A stretch of DNA of 64,000 nt from Hymenobacter sp. BT188. GTDB lineage: Bacteria > Bacteroidota > Bacteroidia > Cytophagales > Hymenobacteraceae. Positions 26,944 to 36,282 of this stretch are shown here, piece by piece. Location: NCBI RefSeq assembly GCF_014333585.1, contig NZ_JACSCW010000002.1, positions 682,001 through 746,000 on the forward strand, read 5' to 3'. The notes under the pieces are model-generated. The model saw only the letters and a program-made list of their open reading frames with translations. It searched no databases and was not told the DNA's origin. The stretch's first letter is position 1, and each line of letters starts with the position of its first letter. Position numbers and translations under genes: made by a program.

Positions 26944-28359
26944 ATGATCGAATCAGCTTCTTTTCTTACCCCGGCCCAGATAGTGGCCGAACTCGATAAA
27001 TACATCATTGGCCAGCATGATGCCAAGCGCCATGTGGCCATTGCACTACGCAACCGCTGGCGCCGTCTGCATGCCCCCGCCGATATGCAGCGCGAAATAG
27101 TGCCCAACAATATCCTCATGATTGGCTCAACGGGCGTAGGCAAAACAGAAATCGCCCGCCGCCTAGCCAGCATCGCCGATGCGCCCTTCACGAAAGTGGA
27201 AGCCTCCAAGTTTACCGAAGTTGGCTACGTAGGCCGCGACGTGGAAAGCATGGTGCGCGATCTGGTGGAGCAGTCGGTGAATATGGTGCGAATGCGCCGC
27301 AAGGAGGAGGTAAAAGTGCAGGCCGCTCAGGTGGTAGAAGATATTATTCTGGACGCGCTTATTCCGCCTATTTCCAGCGGCTCTACTACAGTAGCTAAGC
27401 CTTCCGTCGGATTTGGTGGTGAGGGGAGCGCAATGCCCGACAGTGACCATGAGCTAAACGAGCGTACCCGCGAGAAATTCCGCCAGAAAATTCGGGCTGG
27501 TGAGCTCGATGACCGCAAAATCGACATCAAGGTTCAGCAGAGTAACGCCCCCGGTATTGGGGTAGTAGGCGGACCTGGTGGCATGGATGAAGCCTCGATG
27601 GCCGGCCTTCAGGATATGCTAAGCAGCATGATCCCTAAGAAAACCCGCAAGCGTAAAGTCACCATTGCGGAGGCACGTAAGATTCTGCTTGATGAAGAAG
27701 CGGCTAAGCTCATCGATATGGATGAGGTGAAGGACGAAGCCATTCGCAACGCCGAAAATGCTGGTATCATCTTCATCGATGAGATTGACAAAGTAGCCAG
27801 CCGCAACGGCAAAAGTGGGGGAGGTGGCCCCGATGTAAGCCGTGAGGGCGTGCAGCGCGATTTGCTGCCCATCGTGGAAGGCTCGGCCGTCAGCACCAAG
27901 TATGGCGTCATCAACACCGATCATATTCTGTTTATTGCCGCTGGCGCATTCCACGTAGCCAAACCCAGCGACCTGATTCCCGAGTTGCAGGGCCGCTTCC
28001 CGATTCGCGTTGAGCTGCAAAGCCTCACCAAAGCTGATTTCTATCGGATTCTAAAAGAGCCTAAGAACGCCCTTACCAAGCAGTACGAGGCACTTCTAAT
28101 GGCCGAAGAAGTAGAGCTATCCTTTGATGACGCTGCTTTGGAGCGTGTGGCCGAAATTGCTTTTGAGGTGAATGAAGAGGTGGAAAACATTGGAGCCCGC
28201 CGCCTGCATACCGTTATGAGTCGCTTGCTTAATGACATTCTGTTTGATGTGCCCGACCGTATCGGCGCCAACGCGCACATCCTAATTACCCGCGAGCTAG
28301 TAGAAGAGCGCCTCCGCGACATGGTTCGCAACCGCGATTTGTCGCAGTATATTCTCTGA
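26944..28359 (+). CDS. hslU: HslU ATPase of the HslUV protease
   Basis: 471 residues, typical for HslU with its inserted I-domain (about residues 110-245). The start MIESASFLTPAQIVAELDKYIIGQHDAKRHVAIALRNRWRR is seen in pieces (AELDKYIIGQ, ALRNRWRR). Walker A GSTGVGKTE is near 61, Walker B IIFIDEIDKVA near 275, and the C-terminal tail (SQYIL) fits docking into HslV. It unfolds substrates for the HslV peptidase in the cytoplasm. hslV is not adjacent, which is common in Bacteroidota. Its 225-bp upstream region shows no firm promoter. Confidence 0.96.
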   Translation: MIESASFLTPAQIVAELDKYIIGQHDAKRHVAIALRNRWRRLHAPADMQREIVPNNILMIGSTGVGKTEIARRLASIADAPFTKVEASKFTEVGYVGRDVESMVRDLVEQSVNMVRMRRKEEVKVQAAQVVEDIILDALIPPISSGSTTVAKPSVGFGGEGSAMPDSDHELNERTREKFRQKIRAGELDDRKIDIKVQQSNAPGIGVVGGPGGMDEASMAGLQDMLSSMIPKKTRKRKVTIAEARKILLDEEAAKLIDMDEVKDEAIRNAENAGIIFIDEIDKVASRNGKSGGGGPDVSREGVQRDLLPIVEGSAVSTKYGVINTDHILFIAAGAFHVAKPSDLIPELQGRFPIRVELQSLTKADFYRILKEPKNALTKQYEALLMAEEVELSFDDAALERVAEIAFEVNEEVENIGARRLHTVMSRLLNDILFDVPDRIGANAHILITRELVEERLRDMVRNRDLSQYIL

Positions 28360-28405
28360 TCATATGTATTGCTGAATAGGCAACATATTGCTTAACTACT
28401 ACTGT

Positions 28406-28437
28406 AAAAAAGGCGGCTCCTCAGAGCCGCCTTTTTT
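28406..28437. terminator. rho-independent terminator of hslU
   Basis: AAAAAAGGCGGCTC / GAGCCGCCTTTTTT, 14-bp perfect arms (28406-28419, 28424-28437), 4-nt loop. Confidence 0.9.
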
Positions 28438-28511
28438 ATTAGACTTCCTCTGCAACTGGTTTGTCCGTATAAGAATTTCCTCCGACGGTCTCACCTTTAC
28501 TTTCTATACCA

Positions 28512-29198
28512 ATGCATTATTACATTATCACTGGCGCCAGCCGAGGCTTGGGCAAAGCACTGGCCGAAGAAATACTGCGCCAACCCGATACGACGGTGAT
28601 AGGAGTATCACGCCACGCTACCATTGAGCACGCCCGTTACCATCACCGGCCCCTCGACTTATCTGATATTTTGGCTGTAGAAGCCAACCTCTTCACAGTA
28701 TTTGCCCCCCACCCCGATGCATCCAGCATTACGCTGATAAACAATGCGGCAGTGTTAGGCCAGATAGGCTACGTGGGCGAGCTTCCCAATGAGCATTTTA
28801 CGTTTGCCTTCGACGTGAATCTGGTAGCTCCGGCAATGCTCATGAATACTTTCCTGAGTAATTACGCCGCCATGAACTGCCCTCGCACTATCCTTAACAT
28901 CAGCAGTGGGGCCGCGCAGCGCGCCGTAGATGGCTGGGCTGCCTATTCGGCCTCCAAAGCTGCCCTCGATACGTTGTCGCGCGCTATTCAGAAGGAGCAG
29001 GACTTGCGCGGTACGGGGGTGCGTGTTCAAACTATCTCACCAGGCGTACTCGATACAGGTATGCAGGAGCAGATTCGCGGAACTGACAACCGGCAGTTTA
29101 GCGAGGTCGATAAGTTTGTCGCGTTTCATACGGAGGATAAGCTCGCCGACCCGGTAGAAGTCGCCCACAAGATTTTAGCCTCGCTACAGACAAACTAG
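28512..29198 (+). CDS. Short-chain dehydrogenase/reductase
   Basis: 228 residues. The dinucleotide-binding loop ITGASRGLGKAL is at residues 6-17, the N-N-A-A segment (LINNAAVLGQIG) near 80, the catalytic Ser in ILNISSGAAQR near 131, and Y-S-A-S-K near 145-149. The compact size resembles the sepiapterin-reductase/benzil-reductase subgroup that uses NADPH to reduce carbonyls, but the substrate is unknown. It stands alone between the hslU terminator and a shared terminator at 29200-29241. Confidence 0.88.
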   Translation: MHYYIITGASRGLGKALAEEILRQPDTTVIGVSRHATIEHARYHHRPLDLSDILAVEANLFTVFAPHPDASSITLINNAAVLGQIGYVGELPNEHFTFAFDVNLVAPAMLMNTFLSNYAAMNCPRTILNISSGAAQRAVDGWAAYSASKAALDTLSRAIQKEQDLRGTGVRVQTISPGVLDTGMQEQIRGTDNRQFSEVDKFVAFHTEDKLADPVEVAHKILASLQTN

Positions 29199-29199
29199 T

Positions 29200-29241
29200 C
29201 ATAAAAAAGCCCCTAGATATGGTCTGGAGGGCTTTTTTATG
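29200..29241. terminator. Bidirectional terminator, imperfect, related arms
   Basis: CATAAAAAAGCCC..AGA pairs with TCT..GGGCTTTTTTATG, with a two-base internal mismatch. It closes the SDR gene (plus) and the first SusC/D unit (minus). The outer arms resemble the other GCCCCCC terminators but with a degenerate core. Confidence 0.8.
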
Positions 29242-29256
29242 ACCAAGGAAAAGTGC

Positions 29257-29856
29257 TTAAGGCAAAATACGCACCCGAACTTCTGTTGTTATAATTTCTT
29301 GCCCGCTCTCCAACGTGACGAGAAACCAATAGCGAAGTGTAGTTGGATCTCGTTCATTAACTACTGGATTAGCTCCGGTAGTCATTCTCACTGTTGCAGC
29401 ATCACCTGCAGTGTTAAGACCAGCGTTATACCCAGCTACAGTAGTCAATCGAGTACGGTAAGCTGAATATGCGCTTAAGCTAGTTGAAAAAGTGATTTCA
29501 TTGCTGCCATTACCTGCAATAGGGCTGGGCGTTCTGGTGGCAGTATTGTAGTTAAGCAGGAAAGCGCCTCCGGTATTTAAGTTAGCCAGCGTATTTCCGG
29601 TAGCCACTCGGCTAATTTCTCTTATTGTGCCTCTACCAGCCGGAATCTGTAAAACAATATCAAATTGCCCCCCAGCGGCTACCGAGGTCGTAATGACTGG
29701 TACCCGTTCATGGTACTGAGCGTTTTTGACCGTCACCGGAATTTCAGCAATACTATCATCGAGGGGCCCAAGCTTATCACCATAGTCCTTTTCGCAAGAG
29801 AAAGTGACTGCCGACAGTATAAGGAGGGCTACAAAGCGGATTATGTTATTTTTCAT
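29257..29856 (-). CDS. Sus-unit accessory lipoprotein, unknown function
   Basis: 199 residues. Lipobox TFSC at Cys 20 (after MKNNIIRFVALLILSAV), followed by acidic/charged EKDYGDK, which fits the Bacteroidota signal for transport to the cell surface. The rest is beta-rich, with Thr/Asn-rich strands (TVKNAQYHERVPVITTSV, FDIVLQIPAGRGTIREIS) and no catalytic motif. It is the third gene of the unit susC-susD-lipoprotein ending at the 29200-29241 terminator, so it probably helps in ligand capture. Not assigned to a family. Confidence 0.7.
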   Translation of the reverse strand: MKNNIIRFVALLILSAVTFSCEKDYGDKLGPLDDSIAEIPVTVKNAQYHERVPVITTSVAAGGQFDIVLQIPAGRGTIREISRVATGNTLANLNTGGAFLLNYNTATRTPSPIAGNGSNEITFSTSLSAYSAYRTRLTTVAGYNAGLNTAGDAATVRMTTGANPVVNERDPTTLRYWFLVTLESGQEIITTEVRVRILP

Positions 29857-29887
29857 GACTATCTCGTTTTAAAAAAAGTATCCAACC

Positions 29888-31408
29888 TTAATTGCTGGCC
29901 CACCATACCGGAACCGTAATATTGGGCCGGTCCGCTGGAACCTGGTTCGCATTGGCGGATATTTCCCCATTGGTGTAGAAGAAACGCTGCGGGATAGTTG
30001 GACTATCCGAACTGGGGTTTTCTACGGAAGCCAAGCGTGGGAAGCCCGTACGCCGATAGTCATTCCAGGCTTCGTAGCCATTACCAAACAAGGCAATCCA
30101 TTTCTGGGTAATAATCTGGTTTTGTCTCTTGGTGTTCGAGCCAGAAAGCGTTACCCAACGAGCATTTGCGGGGTTGGCGAGATAAGCATCAATAGCCGCA
30201 GCGTCAACGCCCGCCTTTGTCATTGAAGCCCTGATGCCTTGGGTAAATAAGGCCTGGGCATCGCCGCCGGTGCCGAGCAATAGGGCTGCCTCTGCCAAAA
30301 TAAACTTGGTCTGGAAGTTTGTTAGCATCCGCACGGGTGCGTCGCCACTGTTACCCAAAAGGTAGGGGCCGAGACGCGAACGGTTAGCAAGGGCTGCTAC
30401 GGCGTTATTGCTGCCATTTTGAAAGCCCGTGAAAGTACCGAAGGCCGTGGTAGTAGCTGCTGCGTTAGCGGGCGACGTGGAGTAAAAGCGCGGTAGGCGC
30501 GGATCATTCCGCAGGTTCATGCTATCGATGAAGCGTTGGCTGGCTATCTGATCACCCGGACGGTTTGTGACATTGTAGGAGTAGAAGGGATTTTGATTGC
30601 CTACGGTAGTACCAAAAGCCAGCTGAAAGTCGTCCGCATTGTCTGATATGTAATTCGCCGGACCTTTTGCCAATACTTCTCTTATGACGGTGGCCGCCAG
30701 GGCTGGCTCCTTCTTGCTTATCTGAAGTGCGAACTTGAGCAGCAGCGTGTTACCAAATTTTCGCCATCTCGGAATGCTGCCTCCGTAGATTAAATCATTG
30801 GCGGCAGTTGGCACAACAAGACCCGGTGGCTGATCTAAATCACTAAGGCCCTCCCGCACCAAATCGAATAAGCTTTGGATTTCTAACTGTGAGTTGCCTT
30901 TGTAAATGTCCTCCTGTTTGTCAAATCGAGGCTGAAGCTGGGCGGATCCTTTAAGTGCTTGCGAATAAGGCACATCACCCCATATATCTGTCGCTACGGC
31001 GAAGTTATATGCTTTCAAAAGCTTAGCGATGCCCGTAAAGGCAGGTCCACTCCGATCACCAGTGTCTATGATATTTTGAGCATCAGCTAAAGCACCAGCA
31101 TATATGTCGAATTCCCACTCATTATTAAAATCACCCCGAATAGCATAGCGGTCATAGGCCGGAGTCTGAATGCCTTCAGCACCTGCCATATGCTGTACAA
31201 ATAGCTCACCCACTCGGCCAATCGTATTGCTATTGATGAAAGCCGTACTGGCTTGGAGCGAGCTAAGTACTACACCTGCAGGTACCTCACCTGGGCTATT
31301 AGGATCAACATTATCGCCAAAAAACTCGTCTTTATCGCAGCTTGCAGCACCTAGGAATAAAGCTCCTGCTACAGCATAACGGGCAAGAAAGGAATATTTC
31401 ATTTTCAT
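29888..31408 (-). CDS. SusD-like surface nutrient-binding lipoprotein (SusD_like-2 type), unit 1
   Basis: 506 residues. Signal peptide and lipobox AASC (Cys about 24) followed by DKDEF. Helical-repeat regions carry GDVPYSQALKGSAQLQPRFDKQEDIYK in pieces (DIWGDVPYSQAL, QPRFDKQEDIYK) and the C-terminal KWIALFGNGYEAWNDYRRTGFP signature (QKWIALFGNGYEAW), which mark the SusD_like-2 group. It forms the lid on the outer-membrane SusC channel next to it. It begins 3 bp after the end of susC, so they are one operon. The ligand is unknown. An alternative ATG is 6 bp inside. Confidence 0.92.
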   Translation of the reverse strand: MKMKYSFLARYAVAGALFLGAASCDKDEFFGDNVDPNSPGEVPAGVVLSSLQASTAFINSNTIGRVGELFVQHMAGAEGIQTPAYDRYAIRGDFNNEWEFDIYAGALADAQNIIDTGDRSGPAFTGIAKLLKAYNFAVATDIWGDVPYSQALKGSAQLQPRFDKQEDIYKGNSQLEIQSLFDLVREGLSDLDQPPGLVVPTAANDLIYGGSIPRWRKFGNTLLLKFALQISKKEPALAATVIREVLAKGPANYISDNADDFQLAFGTTVGNQNPFYSYNVTNRPGDQIASQRFIDSMNLRNDPRLPRFYSTSPANAAATTTAFGTFTGFQNGSNNAVAALANRSRLGPYLLGNSGDAPVRMLTNFQTKFILAEAALLLGTGGDAQALFTQGIRASMTKAGVDAAAIDAYLANPANARWVTLSGSNTKRQNQIITQKWIALFGNGYEAWNDYRRTGFPRLASVENPSSDSPTIPQRFFYTNGEISANANQVPADRPNITVPVWWASN

Positions 31409-31411
31409 GGT

Positions 31412-34400
31412 CTACAAAGTGAAGCGAAGGTTTACACCATATGTGCGGGAGTTCGGCGGTCCCTGCAGGTCAAGGCCCCGAATATTGCCAGCGCCCTGCG
31501 TATTGAGTTCGGGGTCAAAATTGGCATTAGGAGCGTAGTAGAAAAGATTACGTCCTGAAAATGAAACATTGACTTCTCCGAATGGGAGGCGCTCCAACAC
31601 TGGCTTGGGAAGGCTATAACCAAGCGTTACTTCCCGTAGGCGGTATACCGTGGCATCGTACACACCTAGGTCGCTTTGTAAGCCGAATGATCTCCAGTAA
31701 TCCTGGGCACTTATCTGAATGTTGTTCGGGCGGTAAGACTTACTTCCATCGGCGTTAGTTTCCTCAATAACACCTGGAATAACCCGGGGAAGCTCTCGGT
31801 CTCTTGCTGTTTCTTCTAAAGCACCAGCCGATTTATAAAAGTTGTTTGTAAACGAAACTACGTCGCCCCCTTGGTTGGTATCAACCAAGAACGAAAAGGT
31901 GAGGCCCTTGTAAGAAAAGGAGTTGTTTAATCCTGCCTGCCAATCATAATTTGGGTCAGCGATGATTTCGCCGGCTACATCAGGCGCAAACAGGCCGGTG
32001 GTCGGATTAATCAGGTATTTGCCATCAGGAGAAGTTGGTTTCTTGAAGCCTACAATAACTCCATAAGGCTCCCCAACTACGAAAGAAGGTGTTGTGCCGA
32101 TGAATGCCCCGCCCGCAATAGCCGATCTTGTTACTCCTTCGATCAGGGAAACAACCTCATTGCGGATACGCGTATAATTTAGAGTAGCGTTCCAGGTGAA
32201 ATTGTCGCTGCTGATAGGGCTGAACGATACTAAGCCTTCTATACCCTTATTATCTAATCGGCCGGCATTGGCAATGCGGGTTCTATAGCCTGTTGAGGCT
32301 GGCGTTGCTAATGGAATGATTTGATCACGGCTTGTCTGATAGAAATAAGTGGCCTCAATACTCAGACGGTTCTTGAAAAACCCAAGGTTGACTCCGCCTT
32401 CATAGGAACGAGTGAACTCAGGTTTCAAATCAGGGTTGCCTTGCTGATTTCCTAAAGCAAACCCACCTGCTCCATTGAAGGGGAAGTTTAGGTTGGCAAC
32501 GTTGTTACCAAAAGCAGCTACCCCATATACAGTTCCTAGATTGTAGGGATCTGTATCACGGCCCACTTCAGCCGCAGCTGCCCTTATTTTACCATATGAG
32601 AAAATATCCGATGAGATATTAAAAGCATCGGTAAATACGAACGCAGCGCTAGCTGAAGGATAAAAGAACGTATTGTTCTTCTTCGGTAATGTTGACGATT
32701 CGTCTATCCGGCCAGTTAAGGTCAGATACAGATAGTTATTGTAGGCCAGATCCAGCGAGCTATAATAGCCTAATAGGCGACGAAGACTGGTAGTTTCGCC
32801 GGTACCATTGGAATAGACGGAGGCAACGGAAGAGTTCTCGAAGCCACTTACAAGTAAGTTGTCAGCTTGCGATGTAATCGATTGGAAGCGACGAGAGTTG
32901 ATTTGCTGACCAAGCAAAAGAGTAGCATCTAAGCCTTCCATCAGGATACCTTGCTTCTTTAAGGTCGCAATAAAGTCACCGGTGAATTCGCTCCTAAAGA
33001 AGACTTGGTCAACTATTTGGCCCGTAGGCACGCGGGCTCCACTCGGAGTAGAGACGTTTTTACGACGATCGGTATAGGTATCTAAGCCCCCCCGGTACAA
33101 CACATTCAGCCAAGGCGTAATGTCATAGCTTACATTGGCTACGTTGATAAATCGAGTCAGCTTCGAGGTAGTTCGTATATTCTCACGATTCCAGCGAGGG
33201 TTATCGGTGCCCGCGAAAAAGACGTTTCTACCTGTAATTGGGTCTTTGTAAGGCAGGCCCATTAAATCATAGCTACGCGGTATACTCACCAGCGACCCGA
33301 ATGCACTGGCTCCATTACCTATTGCCGAGCCGAGCTGATCAGTTGTAACGAAGTTTATAGAGGCCCCAGCTCTAAGTTTGTTGAGTAGCAAGGTATTACC
33401 ACCCACATTCACATTCAGGCGGCTCAAATCGTTAAATTCCGATATGCCTTTCTGATCGGTGTTATTAATCCCCAGTACAAAGTTCTGGTCGGCGGTACCG
33501 CCACGGATGTTAACACCATTGGTGAGCAGACGACCTGTGCGGAAAAAGTCTTTTATGTTGTCTTCGTATGCTCGGTAAGGTAGTTCACTACCATTACCCA
33601 GAATTAAGCCATTAGGTACTGTTTTTGGCCCATCGAAACGAGGCCCCCACGATTGAGTACTACCCGTATTAACATCTCCGAAAGCCGGGTTAGCAGCGGA
33701 AGGTAGCGATGTTAAATTAGTGCCATTAAGGCCTTGCCCATATTCATTTTGGAAGTCCTGAATACCATATACTTGCTGAAACGCGAGACCAGAAGTAGCA
33801 GTTATCTCTAATTTCTTATTGGCATTGCGGCCTGACTTGGTCGTGATGATAACTGCTCCTGCCGCTGCCCGTGAACCGTATAGAGCGGCGGCAGCCGGAC
33901 CTTTCAGAATGTTGATGCTCTCGATTGTCTCCGGATCAATATCGAGTGCTCGGTTTGCGGTTTGCGCACCACCCAACGAGCCCAGCGTACCTCCACCACT
34001 TGTCCGATCCAGATTATTACTGACTGGAATGCCGTCCACAACAAACAGGGGCTGATTACTACCCTGTAGCGATGTAATCCCTCGGATATTGATGTTTGTG
34101 GATGCTCCTGGCAATCCACTGGAATTGGTAATATTAACACCCGATACTTTGCCCTGTAGCGCATTCAAGACGTTGGGCTCTGACTTCTGCGAAATTTGCT
34201 CCGCCTTGATTTCCTGCGTGGCAATGCCTAATGAACGTGTTTCCCTCTCAATGCCAAGTGCCGTAACAACTACTTCGCTGAGTTGCTTTGTGTCGCTGGC
34301 CAGAGCCACATTTACCTCATTGCCTTGCCCAATTACTACTTCTTGCTGCGTGTAGCCGATAGAGCTGAACACCAAGCTACCCCCGGCAGCCGGTACACCC

Positions 34401-34588
34401 AATGTGAAGGTGCCATCTGCATTCGTTGAGACGCCATTGGTGGTACCCTTAAGAAGTACCGTTACTCCAGGCAGGCCTTCTCCCGTCTGTCGATCCGTGA
34501 CCCGCCCTGATATGCTCCGGTCCTGAGCACTCACCTGCCGAAACAGAGTGAGGATGAGTACCATGCTCATCAATAGAATTTTTTTCAT
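31412..34588 (-). CDS. SusC-like TonB-dependent transporter, unit 1
   Basis: 1058 residues. Signal peptide (residues 1-21, MKKILLMSMVLILTLFRQVSA), then a carboxypeptidase-regulatory-like domain (about 24-105: DRSISGRVTDRQTGEGLPGV, SSIGYTQQEVVIG), the TonB-interacting/plug region (SEVVVTALG, GSNQPLFVVDGIPVSNN, PAAALYGSRAAAGAVIITTKSG) and a 22-strand barrel ending in a C-terminal Phe-rich strand (GVNLRFTL). It imports a ligand passed by its SusD partner using TonB energy. The AT-rich upstream region has a TATCTTAG element at 34621-34628. Confidence 0.95.
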   Translation of the reverse strand: MKKILLMSMVLILTLFRQVSAQDRSISGRVTDRQTGEGLPGVTVLLKGTTNGVSTNADGTFTLGVPAAGGSLVFSSIGYTQQEVVIGQGNEVNVALASDTKQLSEVVVTALGIERETRSLGIATQEIKAEQISQKSEPNVLNALQGKVSGVNITNSSGLPGASTNINIRGITSLQGSNQPLFVVDGIPVSNNLDRTSGGGTLGSLGGAQTANRALDIDPETIESINILKGPAAAALYGSRAAAGAVIITTKSGRNANKKLEITATSGLAFQQVYGIQDFQNEYGQGLNGTNLTSLPSAANPAFGDVNTGSTQSWGPRFDGPKTVPNGLILGNGSELPYRAYEDNIKDFFRTGRLLTNGVNIRGGTADQNFVLGINNTDQKGISEFNDLSRLNVNVGGNTLLLNKLRAGASINFVTTDQLGSAIGNGASAFGSLVSIPRSYDLMGLPYKDPITGRNVFFAGTDNPRWNRENIRTTSKLTRFINVANVSYDITPWLNVLYRGGLDTYTDRRKNVSTPSGARVPTGQIVDQVFFRSEFTGDFIATLKKQGILMEGLDATLLLGQQINSRRFQSITSQADNLLVSGFENSSVASVYSNGTGETTSLRRLLGYYSSLDLAYNNYLYLTLTGRIDESSTLPKKNNTFFYPSASAAFVFTDAFNISSDIFSYGKIRAAAAEVGRDTDPYNLGTVYGVAAFGNNVANLNFPFNGAGGFALGNQQGNPDLKPEFTRSYEGGVNLGFFKNRLSIEATYFYQTSRDQIIPLATPASTGYRTRIANAGRLDNKGIEGLVSFSPISSDNFTWNATLNYTRIRNEVVSLIEGVTRSAIAGGAFIGTTPSFVVGEPYGVIVGFKKPTSPDGKYLINPTTGLFAPDVAGEIIADPNYDWQAGLNNSFSYKGLTFSFLVDTNQGGDVVSFTNNFYKSAGALEETARDRELPRVIPGVIEETNADGSKSYRPNNIQISAQDYWRSFGLQSDLGVYDATVYRLREVTLGYSLPKPVLERLPFGEVNVSFSGRNLFYYAPNANFDPELNTQGAGNIRGLDLQGPPNSRTYGVNLRFTL

Positions 34589-34620
34589 TCAGTTGATTGT
34601 TGTTAAGTGAGTGAGATAGA

Positions 34621-34628
34621 CTAAGATA
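34621..34628 (-). promoter_or_regulatory. Possible -7 element TATCTTAG
   Basis: Minus strand TATCTTAG, about 33 bp upstream of the susC start; a TTAG-ending variant of TAnnTTTG. Similar elements precede the other susC genes. Confidence 0.4.
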
Positions 34629-34775
34629 ACGAATGCTGAAATTATTTAACATGCTTGTAATAAGTGTGTTATGTGAATTTATAAAGCTATTATGAATATT
34701 TTTCTAACCCACCAATCAGACGAATAGTACACCTCGACTATAAAAATTATAAGTTTTCTGGTCTTTTCATTTAGT

Positions 34776-34808
34776 AAACACAAACTGTTAGCTTAACAAT
34801 TTGTGTTT
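34776..34808. repeat. 15-bp hairpin upstream of susC unit 1
   Basis: AAACACAAACTGTTA (34776-34790) and TAACAATTTGTGTTT (34794-34808) pair with one mismatch around a 3-nt loop. It lies between the unit 2 terminator and the unit 1 promoter. Either an operator or a second terminator; no long U-run follows. Confidence 0.5.
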
Positions 34809-34843
34809 TACAGGGTAGGCCTTCTTGCTGATAAAGCATAAAT

Positions 34844-34881
34844 AAAAAAGCCCCCCAGCTAAGTAGCTGGGGGGCTTTTTT
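34844..34881. terminator. Terminator of susC/D unit 2, GGGGGGC arms
   Basis: AAAAAAGCCCCCCAGCT (34844-34860) and its complement (34865-34881), 4-nt loop. Same outer arms as at 11317, 46551 and 56111. Confidence 0.92.
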
Positions 34882-34898
34882 GAAGAAAATACTAAATC

Positions 34899-36260
34899 CT
34901 AGTAACCAGGGTTCTGAGTTATGTTCGGATTGTTAACCGTTTCCCGGAATGGAATGGGGAAAAGGACACGGTTTGGATCTACAATGCTTAGTGTACTCTG
35001 GGCTCGTCCTGTGCGTACCAAATCAAACCAACGATGTCCTTCCATCGCAAGTTCTACCCGGCGCTCTTGGGCAATAGCATCTAATAGTGCTGTTTGAGAT
35101 AGAGCTACTCTTGGAGCCAGTCCAGCACGCACTCGAACTCTATTTAATAGAGTAAGTGAACCGGTCAAATCACCCAATTGAGCTTTTGCTTCTGCCCCTA
35201 TAAGCAGGATCTCAGCAAAACGGATAGCACGGTAGTTATCAGTACCTGTACCTGGATCAGTGTATTTGATACCAACCCCTGAGGCAACTGTTCTGCTATT
35301 TAATTGGAACGCGCCATTAGAAATAGAGGCATCCTTACGCTGGTCACCAGCTTCGTACGCCGTGGGCAGCGTACTAGCGGGCCCAGTAGGGCTCACTTCG
35401 TTCCGGCCACCGTTCGTTCCAGGTAAAAAGAAAAAGGCCAATGAGCTTTGCGTATTGGCATCAAACTGAATTTCCCAAATTGATTCAGCCGAATTCTCAG
35501 TTGTGAATACAGTCCGGTAACTAGGTAGCAACTGAAACCGATTGCTGGCAATAATCTGATCAGCAGCAGCGGCTGCGGCTTGCCAATTCTGGCGGTACAA
35601 CTCTACACGGGCACGAAGCGCAGTAGCAGCCGATTTAGTGGCTCGTCCTACGTTCACTTCCGGCAATGCTGGTTCGGCAGCTGCTAGATCAGCAAGCACT
35701 TGCTCGTACACGGCAGCTCGAGGCGTGCGTGCAACGTTCAATGTTGCATCAGGAGTAGAGGTAGGAGTGAGCACTAAGGCTACATCGCCCCAATACCGAG
35801 TTGCATCAAAGTGCGCATAAGCCCGCAAGAACAAAGCTTCCGCTACGAATGCATTGCGCTGGTCTTCATTAATGCTAGTTATAGATGGAACCTGAGCAAT
35901 GACGTTGTTAGCGCGGTTGATGGTGCGATAAATCGCGAAATAGATATCCTGGTTATTAACGTTATCAGTCAGGATATTACGGTTTTTAACCTGGGCGTAA
36001 GTCGGGAAGGTACCAATGTGAGCCAAGTTATCCGCAGCCAAGTCGGCAAAAACAGGATAAAGCAGTCCTAGGTAGTTGGCACTAGTTAACGCTCCATAGA
36101 TGCCAATTACTGCCCCACGAGCACCTTCTAGGTCAGTAAATACATCGTTGCGGTCAACTGAAGTTTGAGGAGTAGGTTCAAGAAAGTCAGAGCAGCTACC
36201 TGCACTCAAGCCCAATAGCCCAAGCATTGCTAGTGTTGCTAATTTGGAACGAACGGTCAT
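34899..36260 (-). CDS. RagB/SusD nutrient-binding lipoprotein, unit 2
   Basis: 453 residues from ATG 36260 (MTVRSKLATLAMLGLLGLSAGSC); a TTG at 36281 would add seven residues and is less likely. Lipobox AGSC at Cys 23. The TPR-like region has DVFTDLEGARGAVIGIYGAL, AYAHFDATRYWGDV and RFAEILLIGAEAKAQLGD. The C-terminus (ERRVELAMEGHRWFDLVRTGRA) is the classic SusD signature. This is the RagB/SusD group, distinct from units 1, 3 and 4. Ligand unknown. It sits 22 bp downstream of its susC and is closed by the 34844-34881 terminator. Confidence 0.93.
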   Translation of the reverse strand: MTVRSKLATLAMLGLLGLSAGSCSDFLEPTPQTSVDRNDVFTDLEGARGAVIGIYGALTSANYLGLLYPVFADLAADNLAHIGTFPTYAQVKNRNILTDNVNNQDIYFAIYRTINRANNVIAQVPSITSINEDQRNAFVAEALFLRAYAHFDATRYWGDVALVLTPTSTPDATLNVARTPRAAVYEQVLADLAAAEPALPEVNVGRATKSAATALRARVELYRQNWQAAAAAADQIIASNRFQLLPSYRTVFTTENSAESIWEIQFDANTQSSLAFFFLPGTNGGRNEVSPTGPASTLPTAYEAGDQRKDASISNGAFQLNSRTVASGVGIKYTDPGTGTDNYRAIRFAEILLIGAEAKAQLGDLTGSLTLLNRVRVRAGLAPRVALSQTALLDAIAQERRVELAMEGHRWFDLVRTGRAQSTLSIVDPNRVLFPIPFRETVNNPNITQNPGY

Positions 36261-36282
36261 ATAGTCAGAGAAAAAGAACAAG

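Larger units (their letters stand above)
34589..34843. other. AT-rich upstream region of susC unit 1
   Basis: 255 bp with no gene. It holds a promoter-like element (34621-34628) and a strong hairpin (34776-34808), and a TTTAACATG stretch at about 34648-34656 that also occurs upstream of the next susC. Confidence 0.55.
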